Of a DNA stretch of 64,000 nucleotides, positions 23,506-34,796 are shown in pieces (position 1 is the first letter of the stretch; the number at the start of each line of letters is the position of its first letter). Location of the stretch: positions 6,758,001 to 6,822,000 of the forward strand of contig NC_039492.1 in NCBI RefSeq assembly GCF_003590095.1, given 5' to 3'. The DNA is from Trichoplusia ni. Its lineage: Eukaryota > Arthropoda > Insecta > Lepidoptera > Noctuidae. The notes below the pieces were generated by a model. That model was not told the DNA's origin. It did not search any database and saw only the letters and a list, made by a program, of their open reading frames with translations. The position numbers and the translations under genes were made by a program.

Positions 23506-26500
23506 ATGGCTGAAGATCTAGATGTAGAAGCTATGTTGGAAGCGCCCTATAACAAATCGGTAAGTGTATCAATTTACTATTGTACTTTTTATAAACAGCT
23601 CATGTTACTTCTAGTATTACCCAGAATACCTTAGTTTAAATTAATTTGATGTATCAGTCCTCTGATATTCTTACATGTTTTTGTATGTCTTATCTTTGAT
23701 ATATATTTATATATATGTAAGTAAAGTAATTCGGTGTACAATTTCTGTAGCTTTATTATTGTAACATGAAAAAATTTAAAAAAAATCCATTTCAAGCTGT
23801 ACTACTATTCATTCAAAAATACCACGCCTGGTCTAATGTTTACTAAGCAGTATAACATAACAAATTGTAAGCAAATAAAAATAATCTGATAAGCTTTTCA
23901 AAATGTCGTCCAACAATGTCTTAATCCAAATTATGTAAAAAGTTGTAACTGTTTAAAGATGTTTTAAACTAAATTTAAGTTTTAGGTAAAATTCTTTTAC
24001 GTAATCTTTTTAAGTAGTTAATTACATCTCTGAACAGCAACTGTTAAGAAAATGGAACAAAATTACATTTGAGAATCATTTCTTGTATTTATAGAACTTT
24101 GTGGTAATAGTCGAGCATACTTCACCGACCTGAACAGACAGAGAGGTATCCACCACTATACTTACCTAATTTTTTTATTATTTGAAAACTCAACACATCC
24201 TAAAATTGTCAATTAAAACAAGTAAGAAAACAAATAAGATTTTCATAGAGCGTAATTTTGAAAAAAGACCATGAGCTGATGGGCCATAAATCTTTTGCAG
24301 AAGTATCCCTGTGTGATGTTAGCGCTGTGTGCATCCTTTGTCAGTGGTTTTAACAACGGTAAGTGTAGAACAGGTCGCCGAGACTGCCATGACATGGATG
24401 AACATTCGTTGGTTGTAAACCAGCTGTCTACAGTAGCCTAGGCAAAGTAAAAACCTGCAACATTTGTGTTGTTTTAACAGTGTCATTTATACCAAAATGC
24501 CATTGTTGAAATGCTACAAATGTTCTCCATGTTGTTGTTATAAATTAACTAATGCAATTTTTATTTATTCACTCGGCGTGTGTTGCTGTGGCGCTGCTTC
24601 TACCTTGTGCTTTGTGTGACAGGATAACACTTCCTCTTCAAAGCATCGTTCGGACAAGTATTCTGATAAGCACAAAGAAAAGGATAGAGATGGAAGCAGA
24701 AGGTGAGATTCTATGTTTGCCTATTTATAATTTAATCCCTTGCAATGTAACTGCCAAAGTATTTAATGATAAACAAAAAAGTGATTCAGAAGTAAATGTT
24801 GGCGTATATTAATTAAGATTAAAACTGATCTTGTTTTAGACGTAGCCGCTCAAGAGATAGAAGAAGATCGAAAGATAGAGATAGTAGACGATCGCGAGAT
24901 AGAGATGACAGAAAAGATAAAGATAGAGAGAGAGACAAAGACCGTAAAGAACGTGATCGCGATCGCGACCGTGGCGATCGCGATCGGGACCGAGAGCGCG
25001 GTGATCGTGATCGGGAACGTGAACGAGGTGCCGATCGCGACCGCGAGCGTGATAAGGATGTAAGGGAGAAGGATCGTTCCCACAGAGACAAAGATCGCGA
25101 AAAGGACAAAGAACGCGAACGTGACAAAGATAAGCGCAGAAGTAGAGATAAAGAACGTAGTCGCGAACGCGACCGCAGTAGTCGTGACCGCACATCTAAC
25201 AGCAAAAAAGAAAAGAGTATTGAAAGGGACCCAGCAAAAGAATACCGCTCAAAATCTAGAGGCCTTGAACCTAAATTAGATGATCTACCTCCAGAAGAAA
25301 GAGATCTGCGCACTGTTTTCTGTATGCAGCTATCTCAACGAATTCGAGCTAAAGATCTCGAAGAATTTTTCTCATCGGTTGGTAAAGTTAGGGATGTAAG
25401 ACTAATTACTTGTAATAAAACTAGAAGATTTAAAGGCATAGCATATATTGAGTTTAAAGATGCCGAATCTGTACCATTGGTAAGTTCAAACAATAATACT
25501 TCAATTGAAACAGTCAACTCAATATTTATTGCACAGATTCCTTCCTTTTTTTATCATCAATTATTTTATACAAATCTCGAAATTTAATACTCAAAGAAGA
25601 ATTGCCAAGTGGGTTATTAATAAAGTACAAAAGCAATTATTACTCACTATTCACTAAAAATAAAAAACAATCTAAAAATTTTTAATGATTATTTTGTGAT
25701 AAAAGTAAATTTTCCTATTTTCAGGCTTTAGGTTTAACTGGACAAAAACTACTTGGCGTTCCTATTATTGTACAACATACACAAGCTGAAAAAAATCGGG
25801 TAGGCAATACCTTGCCTAACTTAGCACCAAAAACCAGTAACGGACCGACAAGACTATATGTTGGTTCATTGCATTTTAACATTACAGAAGACATGCTACG
25901 CGGCATATTTGAACCTTTCGGGAAAATTGATCATATTCAACTTATGACTGACCCTGAAACAGGAAAAAGCAAAGGTTATGGGTTTTTAACGGTAAGTAAC
26001 AGTATAATTATTAATATAAGACAGACTAACATTCCCATTCTTTCAGTAACATGTTAAAGCGTAATTTTATCCAACTACTATTGCAAACACTTGATTTATG
26101 TAGAATTAAAGTCCTGTTTGAGTTACTGTCCAAATGTAGTAAATCCGATTTTTTTTCTTCAGTTCCATCATGCTGCAGATGCAAAGAAAGCTATGGAACA
26201 ACTGAATGGTTTTGAGTTAGCGGGTCGGCCGATGAAAGTTGGCAATGTGACAGAACGCACAGACGGAGGGTCCAGCACAAGGTTTGACGCTGATGAGCTT
26301 GATCGCGCTGGTATTGATTTGGGCGCTACTGGGAGATTACAGTTAATGTTCAAACTTGCTGAGGGAACAGGATTACAGGTAACATTATTCTATGACGAAT
26401 TGATTACTTATTTAAACTGTCCTTTTAGAAACTCCATACAGAAGTACCAAAGTTATTGAGCAAGCTTTTCTAGGCAACATAATCTTAATAATGTTTGATT

Positions 26501-27713
26501 AGATGTGGTTTTCACTCCTTGTTGTGTACCATTTATCCGTCATGGCATATTACATTAATTATGTTTTCCAGCAGCATGCAGATTTCTGAAAAGGACACGT
26601 CATCAGTGTGAAGTTTTTAACACTAGTATCTGCACTGCTCAGTAATGTACACTAACCTTGTCCATATAATAAGCCTTATTATGTTGGGTTACAGAACTAA
26701 TAGATTTCCGTCATAAACGCTATCTTTACAATTGTTTTTTTTTTTTTTTTCCAATGCTAGTTAAAGCCTAGCTCTAGCTCTTATACACGTTACTATTTTT
26801 GGTGGGGTATTATTACATTATGGTATATGTATATATCAAGAATTTTTTTCTAGGCATTTATTTTAGCCTTCTTCAATTATTTACTTAATAGTGATAGACA
26901 AATCTGTTTTTTTATTTCTTTCGGAGTAACATACCCTAAAATGTTTATCCCTGCATTATCATCGTTGTTGAATTAAGGTTTAAGGAATATTTTTCTTGTT
27001 GTTTTAGGTAACTGCTAAGCTAGCACCAGTTCAATGTTTCACCACTTTACATTTGCAGCTTTACCAACACCAAGAAGCCTACAATCATAATGTTCACGTT
27101 TTTAGGAATAACAACAACTTGATGTTTGAGTTAGATATAATTTTAACCGAATGAATGTATCCTTTCTAGCATGTATAATTTATTGATTTCGGACTTATTT
27201 CAGATCCCTCCTGCTGCAGCATCAGTATTGATGGGGGCTGGATCAGCACTAGTAACTCCTCAACCGCAAGTGGCCCCACCTATCGCAACACAATGCTTCA
27301 TGCTGAATAATATGTTTGATCCGGCCTCGTAAGTATATTACATTGCCTACGTTTATTCACTTAATTCGCCCATTTAAGCAGTCACTCGGCAATGATGATT
27401 AATATATTTTTTTCTTTTTTTTAGGGAAACTAATCCAAGCTGGGACATTGAAATAAGAGACGATGTTATAAGCGAATGTAATAAACATGGAGGTGTACTG
27501 CATGTTTATGTGGACAAAGCTTCTCCACAAGGAAATGTTTACTGTAAATGTCCAACGATAGCGACCGCGGTAGCTTCAGTAAACACATTACACGGGCGGT
27601 GGTTTGCTGGTCGCGTCATAACTGCGGCTTACGTACCGCTTGTTAACTATCATTCACTGTTTCCCGATGCTATGACAGCGCTCACTCTACTGTTGCCGAC
27701 CCGACAACGATAA
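23506..27713 (+). CDS. Caper: Caper / RBM39, SR-like splicing factor
   Basis: Nuclear U2AF-related splicing factor and coactivator. A non-coding exon 1 ends at about 23173. Coding exons: 23506-23559, 24623-24702, 24840-25479, 25725-25991, 26163-26378, 27204-27328 and 27425-27713, giving 556 aa with all phases consistent. Order: start MAEDLDVEAMLEAPYNK; an Arg/Asp/Ser-rich region (about residues 30-170); RRM1 (about 201-280, RTVFCMQL and KGIAYIEF); RRM2 (about 300-377, TRLYVGSL and KGYGFLT); a linker with AEGTGLQIPPAAASV; and a C-terminal UHM-type RRM with WDIEIRDDVISECNKHGG, GRWFAGR and ITAAYVPL. The last 30 residues match the RBM39 end. The intron after exon 2 carries a candidate poison exon. 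A polyadenylation signal AATAAA is at 27795-27800. A truncated second copy is at 55699-58074. Confidence 0.96.
24301..24358 (+). promoter_or_regulatory. Candidate poison cassette exon of Caper
   Basis: A 58-base segment bounded by a strong acceptor (CTTTTGCAG) and a strong donor (GGTAAGTGT) inside the intron between coding exons 2 and 3. It has no stop in the incoming frame. Its length is 19 codons plus one base, so on joining exon 3 (GATAAC...) the next codons are GGA and TAA, a premature stop. Inclusion would thus give an mRNA open to nonsense-mediated decay. Vertebrate RBM39 is known to autoregulate with a poison exon at the equivalent place. Use of this exon is inferred. The second copy is at 56380-56437. 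Confidence 0.65.
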
Positions 27714-27794
27714 ACTACAGTAATAAGCATTTATTTTAATAGTTTTGGTCTTGATTGTATACTGATTATATCTAGTGATGACCTAATTCTAGGT

Positions 27795-27800
27795 AATAAA
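27795..27800 (+). terminator. Polyadenylation signal of Caper
   Basis: AATAAA, 82 bases past the Caper stop codon, in a short AT-rich tail before the convergent CIA30 gene. Confidence 0.6.
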
Positions 27801-27993
27801 AGTTATTTCGTAAATTATTATTGTGTATTATTTTTACATAAATGAAAATTAGGTGATTTATTATATTGTGCCATACTATAATAGTAAATAGGTACAAATA
27901 TACAACTTAGCAGTAAACAAAACTATGAAAATAAAGTTGTGTTATATTTAGTTACATCACAATATAATATTTACTGAACATTAAAAGTGTGCT

Positions 27994-30900
27994 TTATACA
28001 GCTTTAATCCAGTCAATCTCCAAAGTTGCTGGTCCTTTTTGTTTGATTGGTTGATAAACTCCACCATACATCTGTATCCCTAGACTAGTAATTTGAGACA
28101 AGTCTAAAGTTTCATTGTTGTTCACTCTTTTACCTCTGTAATAAGCTTTAAACTCGGAAAACTTAAGATTACGAATAGCAAAATCATCCTTTGGTGCCTG
28201 AAACAGAAAACATAAATAAGGAGGATTTGAAAGATTACCAAAGTAATTTAAGATTATGGCAATGAAGAAATTACCTGAAAATATTGTTCAAATGAATAGT
28301 TGGGTTCATCATTTAAACCTTTATGTCTCAAAATAACTTTGAAGCCATTATATTGCCCTTGGCCCCTACACTTGATTTGCAATTTTGTGTGGCCTGTCAG
28401 GTTGTATGTCTGTATAGCTCGTATTCCAGCAAATCCAGCTCCGTTGAGTTGTGGATTTAAAAGAGCGAAAAATATAGCTCTTCGGAAAGCAATATTCTTG
28501 TGTATCACAAATACAGCTTTGGACATGCCTACATCGCGCACTGTGTCAGATTGCTCTTGCCAAACCTCAACGTCGTCATTTTTTGTGAAGTCAAACAGGA
28601 ACTGCCCATCCTCGACTTGGTCAGTACTGCAATGAAAAAGCGTTCATTAAAATATCATAATTCCCAACCTTGCTAATCGCGCCTTGCAGGCAGGCAATGT
28701 CAGAAGAGGTGATTTTACCCTAACCATCGCGAACAATTGGATAGTAGTACTCAGTTGTGAATGTAACGCTTACCTCAACCTATATTAGCAGCTTGCTTCC
28801 TGCCTCAAAGAAACTGAGTCTGTAAGGAAGACTAGTCTGTGCAAGTGTTTTCAGCTTTCCTATTAAGATCCTTCCGAAAAGGTATCGGACCTCCATAATT
28901 GGCTTAACAGGCTAAACAGGCAAACTACGCGTACCTGCGTTACCTATTACTGCGTTTTGTTAATATGTAGATTGGACCATCCAATCTAAATTTTTATCTC
29001 CACCGCAAAGTTGCAGAGTATCACCGGCATCACAAACCAAGGCGACCACGTAGTTTTCTTTTGCTTTACGCATGTCTACATGGATTTATAGTTATTTACC
29101 AGGAAAGTAAGAGTGAAAACGTCTTTATTATATGTCTTCTAGCTTTTCGCCCGCGTCTAGGTCGGTTATATCGCATTTCCAAGAGAACTCTCAAAAGTCC
29201 GGGATAAACACTATCCTATGTTCTTTCTCAAGGTCAACTCTATCTACCAAATGTCATTAAAATCAGTACAGTGGTTTAGACGTGAAAGCGTAACAGACAG
29301 ACAGACAGAGTTACTTTCGCATTTATAATATTAAGTAGGGATTATACTCATTAGGTACCTACACGAAAAATAGTGGCATACCTTCCTGCGACCGCTGCTT
29401 TGTTTAGTTATATAAATAATACTATTTGGGCAAAAACCAATATAAAACAGCAATAAAGATTAAAGATATTTAAGTACCTACTTAGTTAAGCAAGTAGCGT
29501 TCTCAACTACCTACATCGACTTTATAATAAAATTCTGCTCGATCTGGATAACTAATGTGTATCAAAAACACATCACAAATAAAACAATGTTAGATAATTT
29601 TGTACACTTAACTTTCGTCTTCCAAGACGCCTCCTAAATCAATTCCACTTATCCCGCACGTGTTACTTTCGATATCAGACATTTTCAAGTCGGAGGTTAG
29701 CTTCTTATTTGTATAGTAGGTAATTTATATTTAATTGAACCTAAAGCGGGACAAAAACATTGCAGGATTTAGTCTGTATCGCGACTGCTGAATAGATATT
29801 TAAATGTTGACCTATAGATAAGGTCTTATCAGCAGCAGAGTTCACTGTGGTACCTTATAGGTACCTACATACATTACGTACGTAAAAGCAACAGACAATG
29901 AACTGCTATGCAGATAAAGACAATGTAAGATCGATTTACGTCAACATTATTTTTTTACAATAACTAAAACATGAAAAAAAATGACTTGAATAACTTGAAT
30001 TTAAGTTAAAACACAACTTCATTTACAGTGAGATAACTTGGACAAGACCCACTATCCAGTCGGGAACGCAAACAAGAACATTGTCCGCTAGAATGAAAGA
30101 GACAAAAACAGCAAGATGACTGACGATCTTTATGCGACTGACGAATATTTAGGCAATCGATCAATAACGTAACGACAATGGCTTTTTAGCCTAGATAACT
30201 AATTCAACGAAATCACACATTAGCTTCCCTAAAGGGATTTATTTTATTGGTATGCATCTGGCGTAGCAAAAAAAAGGAAAAATAAGATTCTAATTCGCAA
30301 AAAATAATCTTATAACTTAGTTTTAGACATGTGCGGAATATAACTCTATTGAATACTTTTGTAGAAATACATAATGATGGCGCATTTACATTAGGTCGGT
30401 CACCGAAAGCGGCGGCTGTATTCGGTTTAACAGAAACGCTTACCTAATACCTCAATTCGGCCAGCAGCCGAATACGGTCTAACCGACTAATGTAAATGCG
30501 CCATATAAAATGGTATCCTCTCCTTAACCACGGCGAAGACCAAAGACTACAATAGTATACTGGCAAGCGAAGACGTAGGTCCAGCAGAATGTAAACCATT
30601 TTGAAAAATACTTAACTCTTTTCTTTCAGATTATCAAAGAATACTTACATAACGTACTTAAAGCTTTCCTTCTAGCCAACATAGGCAACTTATACCTAGT
30701 GGTTATTCAACCTAAGACATCGCCCTACTTACAAGCATTTGTCGGCGTAAGAGCTTGCGGTAACGAGGGTAACACCAAGGGTAGGTTATTGGCCCTCATC
30801 AAGTCAGTAAATGTTTTAGTACTTATGTCTTGGTTAAGTCTGATGTTAATTTAGAATTTTCTACTAAGTTTAGTCGTTTACAAATATTTGTCTGACAATC

Positions 30901-31135
30901 AATACATAGCTATTTATAGGTAAAGTTTATCTGAGATAACTCAAGCTTAGTTTACACAAATTATCAGTAATTATTTACCTTGTCAGGTACTTAAGTAGTT
31001 AAATAGAAACTAAGTATAAAGTAGGAAATTTTATAACAATATCTAATTCTCCACAAACCTGTTATTACATCCTCCATAGATAACCACAGAACATAAGAGT
31101 AAGTTTATAACACTAAGCACTTTAACATTAAACAT
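27994..31135 (-). CDS. Secreted CIA30-domain protein
   Basis: Three exons: 31135-31059, 28626-28275 and 28197-27994, giving 210 aa with phases consistent (2, then 0). Exon 1 encodes MFNVKVLSVINLLLCSVVIY, a plausible signal peptide ending before GGCNN. Exons 2-3 carry the CIA30 beta-sandwich: FLFDFTKNDDVEVWQEQSD, NGAGFAGIRAIQTYNLTGHT, LQIKCRGQGQYNGFKVILRH and the C-terminal ATLEIDWIKAV. The domain was named for mitochondrial complex I assembly factor NDUFAF1. This protein lacks that factor's N-terminal region and instead begins with a hydrophobic leader, so an extracytoplasmic role is likely. The joining of exon 1 across 2.4 kb is inferred from phase and leader quality. The gene converges on Caper. 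Confidence 0.75.
29137..29336 (-). repeat. Lepidopteran SINE/LINE-tail repeat, reversed
   Basis: On the minus strand it starts at AATATTATAAATGCGAAAGT, passes the AACTCTGTCTGTCTGTCTGT run and GCTTTCACGTCTAAACCACT, and ends toward GCGGGCGAAAAGCTAG. It is an abundant family in moth genomes and is non-coding. Confidence 0.7.
30377..30504. repeat. MITE-like element with 23-bp inverted ends
   Basis: The ends ATGGCGCATTTACATTAG(G)TCGGT (30377-30400) and its inverse (30482-30504) differ by one base. A second, inner inverted pair lies around GTATTCGGTT / CCGAATACGG. The total is about 128 bases with no ORF. Target-site duplications are not obvious. Confidence 0.7.
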
Positions 31136-32610
31136 TTTATTAATTAAATTTACAAACAATTTATTTAGGCAACTCACTATCTTCAACTACACTATATCAA
31201 ATACATACTAATAAGTGCTCCGTGATATGTAGTATCTGTCACACATTCATTTGAATAAACAAAATAAATTTATATAATAATTATTATGAACATTTGACAC
31301 TGTTATCTATTGTAAAATGTGATTGACGACTTGACTTGATATATACGTATAACATTTTTATTAAACGGGTCACTCAAAACCTCTGCTTAAGATCTTGGAA
31401 TGTTCAATGCATGGCCTTACCAAGTCACCATTTTGTAGTTCAGTGGTCGAAATAAGGTAATTGACTAAATCATATGAAGATAAATTTTTAAAAAAAATTG
31501 GTTAAGTAGGTATTTTTAATTATATCACATCATTAAAAAGTAAGGAAGATAAAAAGCACTTAAGTTTGGTGATAGGGTTTAAAAACCTAGTAAGAAGCGT
31601 ACTGGTAATTGACGTCACGTGAGGCTTCTGAATTGAATCACTGTATCCTCTTCATTTTTTGATTACGAGATAAAAGAATGTGTATAATCATAATATAATG
31701 ATATACAAGAGATAGAAAACAATGGCATAAACCAAAGGAGGCTATGCGGCCTATGCCCAGGAGAGGGTTCAAGGCTGGTGTTAATGTTGGTATTTGAAAG
31801 TACCTACCTTCATTTAGCAAACAATTGCAGAGGGCAGATACTCTCAAATTTGAGCCTCACGATTTCAAGAACTCCAGTGTTATAATCCATAAAAACATAC
31901 CTATACCCCATTTTTTTCGATAATTTAGAACTCATTACGCAGCAGAGCCTCTAAAACTCAAACGTAAACAAAGCCTCATGTAGGTAAAACTTAGTAAGTA
32001 GAACCGGACCGAGAAAAAAAAGTTTTTTGGTGCTCAAATTTCTACCTATATTATGATAACAAAATCCAACATTAGGTTCGTTGACTTCATGTGCGCAACA
32101 TGTTTTCACAATAAAACACTTATTATACCTACATACTTAGTGGCTGTTTTTTTGTGTTCCAACTTATGACACACGTTAACGCTAAGTGTTGATCACGAGT
32201 TTGCATCGTGTCGTACACCTGTAATATTATTATAGAAATTTCTAGAAATTTGAAATTCTTAAAATTAACATACAGTTATTATGCATAGTGCTGCATAGTG
32301 AGTGTAACCACCTGATCCATACACCTTATCTCGCGTCTTCCACGCGGCCTTTAGGTACACAATGTGAATGAATGTCATTGACCTTCTTGATATTGAATTT
32401 ATACAAAGGATAATTCAAAGGTTGCTTTGATCAGTAAATAAAAACAACTAAATTAACTTTTAGTGGCTCCAATGCGGTTTTTGGCCTTTCAGTGAGGTAA
32501 CCTGTAAGCAACAGAATATTGTGGCACATGATCTTTTAAAATCTTAAAATTAATTACAGAGGTTTAAACTCTTTACAATAATAAAACTGATATCATATGA
32601 TATTACTTTA
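31136..32610. other. Intergenic, CIA30 upstream / FAM210 3' flank
   Basis: AT-rich, with no supported exon. The 69-codon ORF at 31638-31847 has no recognisable similarity. The left edge should hold the promoter of the CIA30 gene and the right edge the 3' UTR of the FAM210-like gene, both read on the minus strand. Confidence 0.4.
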
Positions 32611-34531
32611 TTAGACTTGTTTCCCTCCACCAGAAGACACAGCGCGCTTCAAAAAGCCAGCACTTCTTAAATATCGTACAATGAATGGTGTTGCAGTCAA
32701 TGTTATTGCTATCCTGAAAGGAGCAAAAAATTTGTGCACTGCATACGCCACTACAAATGTACCCGCATTTGATCCGGCCGCCTTCAGAATAGTGCCTTCA
32801 CTTATATTGAGATACTTTAGTATTGCTACTAAATCGACTCCGCTGAAATAAATAAAAAGAAATATATCATATGATGCATTGTCAAATATAGTAAATTCTG
32901 AATTTATTAAATGATTCTTGTTAAGAATGAAATAGATGATCTGTGATAATGAGTTTGTTATATACAGCAAAACATAACATACCTAGATATTAGAAGGTAG
33001 CATGTTCCCAATGATATCAAGGAAATGCCCACATGAAAAACGACCACTGTTGAGCCATACTCTTTGATAGCATTTTTGAACTTTTCTTTAGAACTCATTT
33101 GAGGTTTTGTATCTGTGCTCATAAGTCTTATTCCAACAGCTATGCTTTGAAAAAAGGTAAACAAAATATTAACATACAAATATTGGATGATTGTGTCAAT
33201 TGCATGCTTTTTTAATTTTAATTCAAGATCTTAAGCTTTTTGATTTCTCAATGATTTTTCATGTTAATGATTATTATTATAAAAAAAAAATATGAATGTA
33301 AATGTCTTTAATAAAAATGTAGGGGTCAGTAGGTCATTTAATAGATATCAGTGGCAATCTGAGTAGTTTTATTTTTACTAAGTATCTTTGGAACTAATAT
33401 CGTCCAACTGGCATGAAATTGAACACAATACTACTTACTTGAGCAGGCACTTGTATGCATAATAATATGACATCATTATTGTTACATGAGTCACAATAAA
33501 TACTTAACTATCGATCAATGAGAAATCAATGCAATAGAGAAAATTAAAGTCATAGCTGTTTAACAACATTCCATTTGTAGGTGTTACTACTTACTTGGTC
33601 TTTATTAACAAAGCAATGCATTGGTTAGTGGATGAAAAATATTTATATACACGCAATTCATATACACGGATTTGTACAGAATACTAATATACATATATTT
33701 TACAAATATATGTATATTAGTATACAAAATATTCAACCAAGTATGTAGACTTTGTTGAATATTTTGTTTTCCCCAACAAAGATGTAATAACAAAGCACAA
33801 AAACAAATTAGTGTTTCATGTTGTGCAAGACAATGCGAAGTAACACCATCTTCCCCCAAACAAAGGAAATGAATAACCAGGCTTTATCATTAATATAGAG
33901 GTTAGTGCTGTCATTTAATTATTTCTATGCACATACCGTCACTTGAAACTCTTGCACGGTACTCATTTCTTAGAGTCAAATAATGGGCTCCATGAAGGTG
34001 ATCAGATAAATACTTATATCCTTGTCCCCACTGTGAACCCGGCATATTGAGGTGAGTATGATTTCCACTGAATGGGCTGGGAACATTGCTCTGCATAGAT
34101 GATGACAAACTAACGGCTCCTCGGCAATCATATTTGTTAACATGAGGATCTGATTGAACAGTGATGTCAATTTTGCCAAAATCGTTCTGTTTTTTGTAGC
34201 ATGAGCTAATAACCGGTCCAGAAATGTCTCGTTCCCTCATCGGGGAAAATCTACTCATTTCGGACGCATTTATATCAACTACATTCGTCGGCAGTTTTAG
34301 GGCAGCAGCCGGAGGAAATTTGAGGCCCGTAGTGACGTGTATACGGTTAATGTCCTGTCCGACATTGTTAGTAAAACCACCTGAAAGAGTTTCACAGCAA
34401 TGTATAAGACAGTGTTTGTTCGATTGTACACAATAAACAATTATCAAGGTCATGAACTTACCAAACAATGAATTCGGCAAATATTGTTTACTCTGGAAAT
34501 AACTGCCAGATCTCGTATATACTTTATACAT
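32611..34531 (-). CDS. FAM210B-like DUF1279 mitochondrial protein
   Basis: Four exons: 34531-34462, 34380-33937, 33139-32983 and 32842-32611, giving 300 aa with consistent phases. The C-terminal half is the DUF1279 domain: FKNAIKEYGSTVVVFHVGIS, then SGVDLVAILKYL, then TFVVAYAVHKFFAPFRIAIT, then FIVRYLRSAGFLK. It has two hydrophobic helices, as in FAM210A/B proteins of the mitochondrial membranes. The N-terminal 170 residues are polar, Ser/His/Asn-rich and specific to this lineage as far as I can see. The basic start MYKVYTRSGSYFQSKQ could be a mitochondrial presequence. Exon 3 uses the acceptor CATAG|CTGTTGG, because the nearer upstream AG would bring a stop codon. Confidence 0.85.
33681..33765. 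repeat. Two adjacent perfect hairpins
   Basis: First hairpin: arms 33681-33700 and 33704-33723, 20 bp perfect with a 3-base loop. Second: AAAATATTCAAC (33726-33737) against its inverse (33754-33765). They lie in tandem in a FAM210-like intron and are AT-rich and non-coding. Confidence 0.65.
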
Positions 34532-34796
34532 TTTGATTGATTATCTAATTAAACATACACGGTTAATGTGATATTGAATATTAAACTAGAAAAGTAAAAA
34601 TGGAAATTTTCCGCTATACCTCTCTAGTCTCGACACGACACACGTAACAAACAATGTCAGTGTGACACTGACAGTAACAACAAAATATAAATAACAACGT
34701 ACCGTACTCTGTGGTTACCACGGCGTTTTTGGATTGCTGGCAACACTCCCAGTTTAGCACAGGCATATTTTGACTTGGAGACAATTTTTATAAATA

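Larger units (their letters stand above)
28627..31058. other. Repeat-bearing intron of the CIA30 gene
   Basis: It contains a reversed lepidopteran SINE/LINE tail at 29137-29336 and a MITE-like element at 30377-30504. The minus-strand ORF at about 29640-29680 (MSDIESNTCGISGIDLGG...) is short and lacks family resemblance. I did not accept it as an exon. Confidence 0.45.

Noticed and set aside
24552..24812. 86-codon ORF with a signal-peptide-like start (and its copy at 56631-56891)
   Set aside because: It spans the intron end, exon 3 in the wrong frame and the next intron of Caper. The hydrophobic part is the pyrimidine-rich acceptor region.
24819..25313. 164-codon minus-strand ORF rich in Arg-Ser repeats (and its copy at 56898-57392)
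   Set aside because: It is the antisense of the Caper Arg/Asp-rich exon; the repeat pattern on the sense strand explains it.
29640..29680. Minus-strand ORF MSDIESNTCG as first exon of the CIA30 gene
   Set aside because: Its donor is weak and it has no leader; the exon at 31135-31059 gives both phase and a signal peptide.
34497..34531. Virus- or phage-like genes anywhere in the window
   Set aside because: No such gene was seen; the repeats present are non-coding cellular elements.
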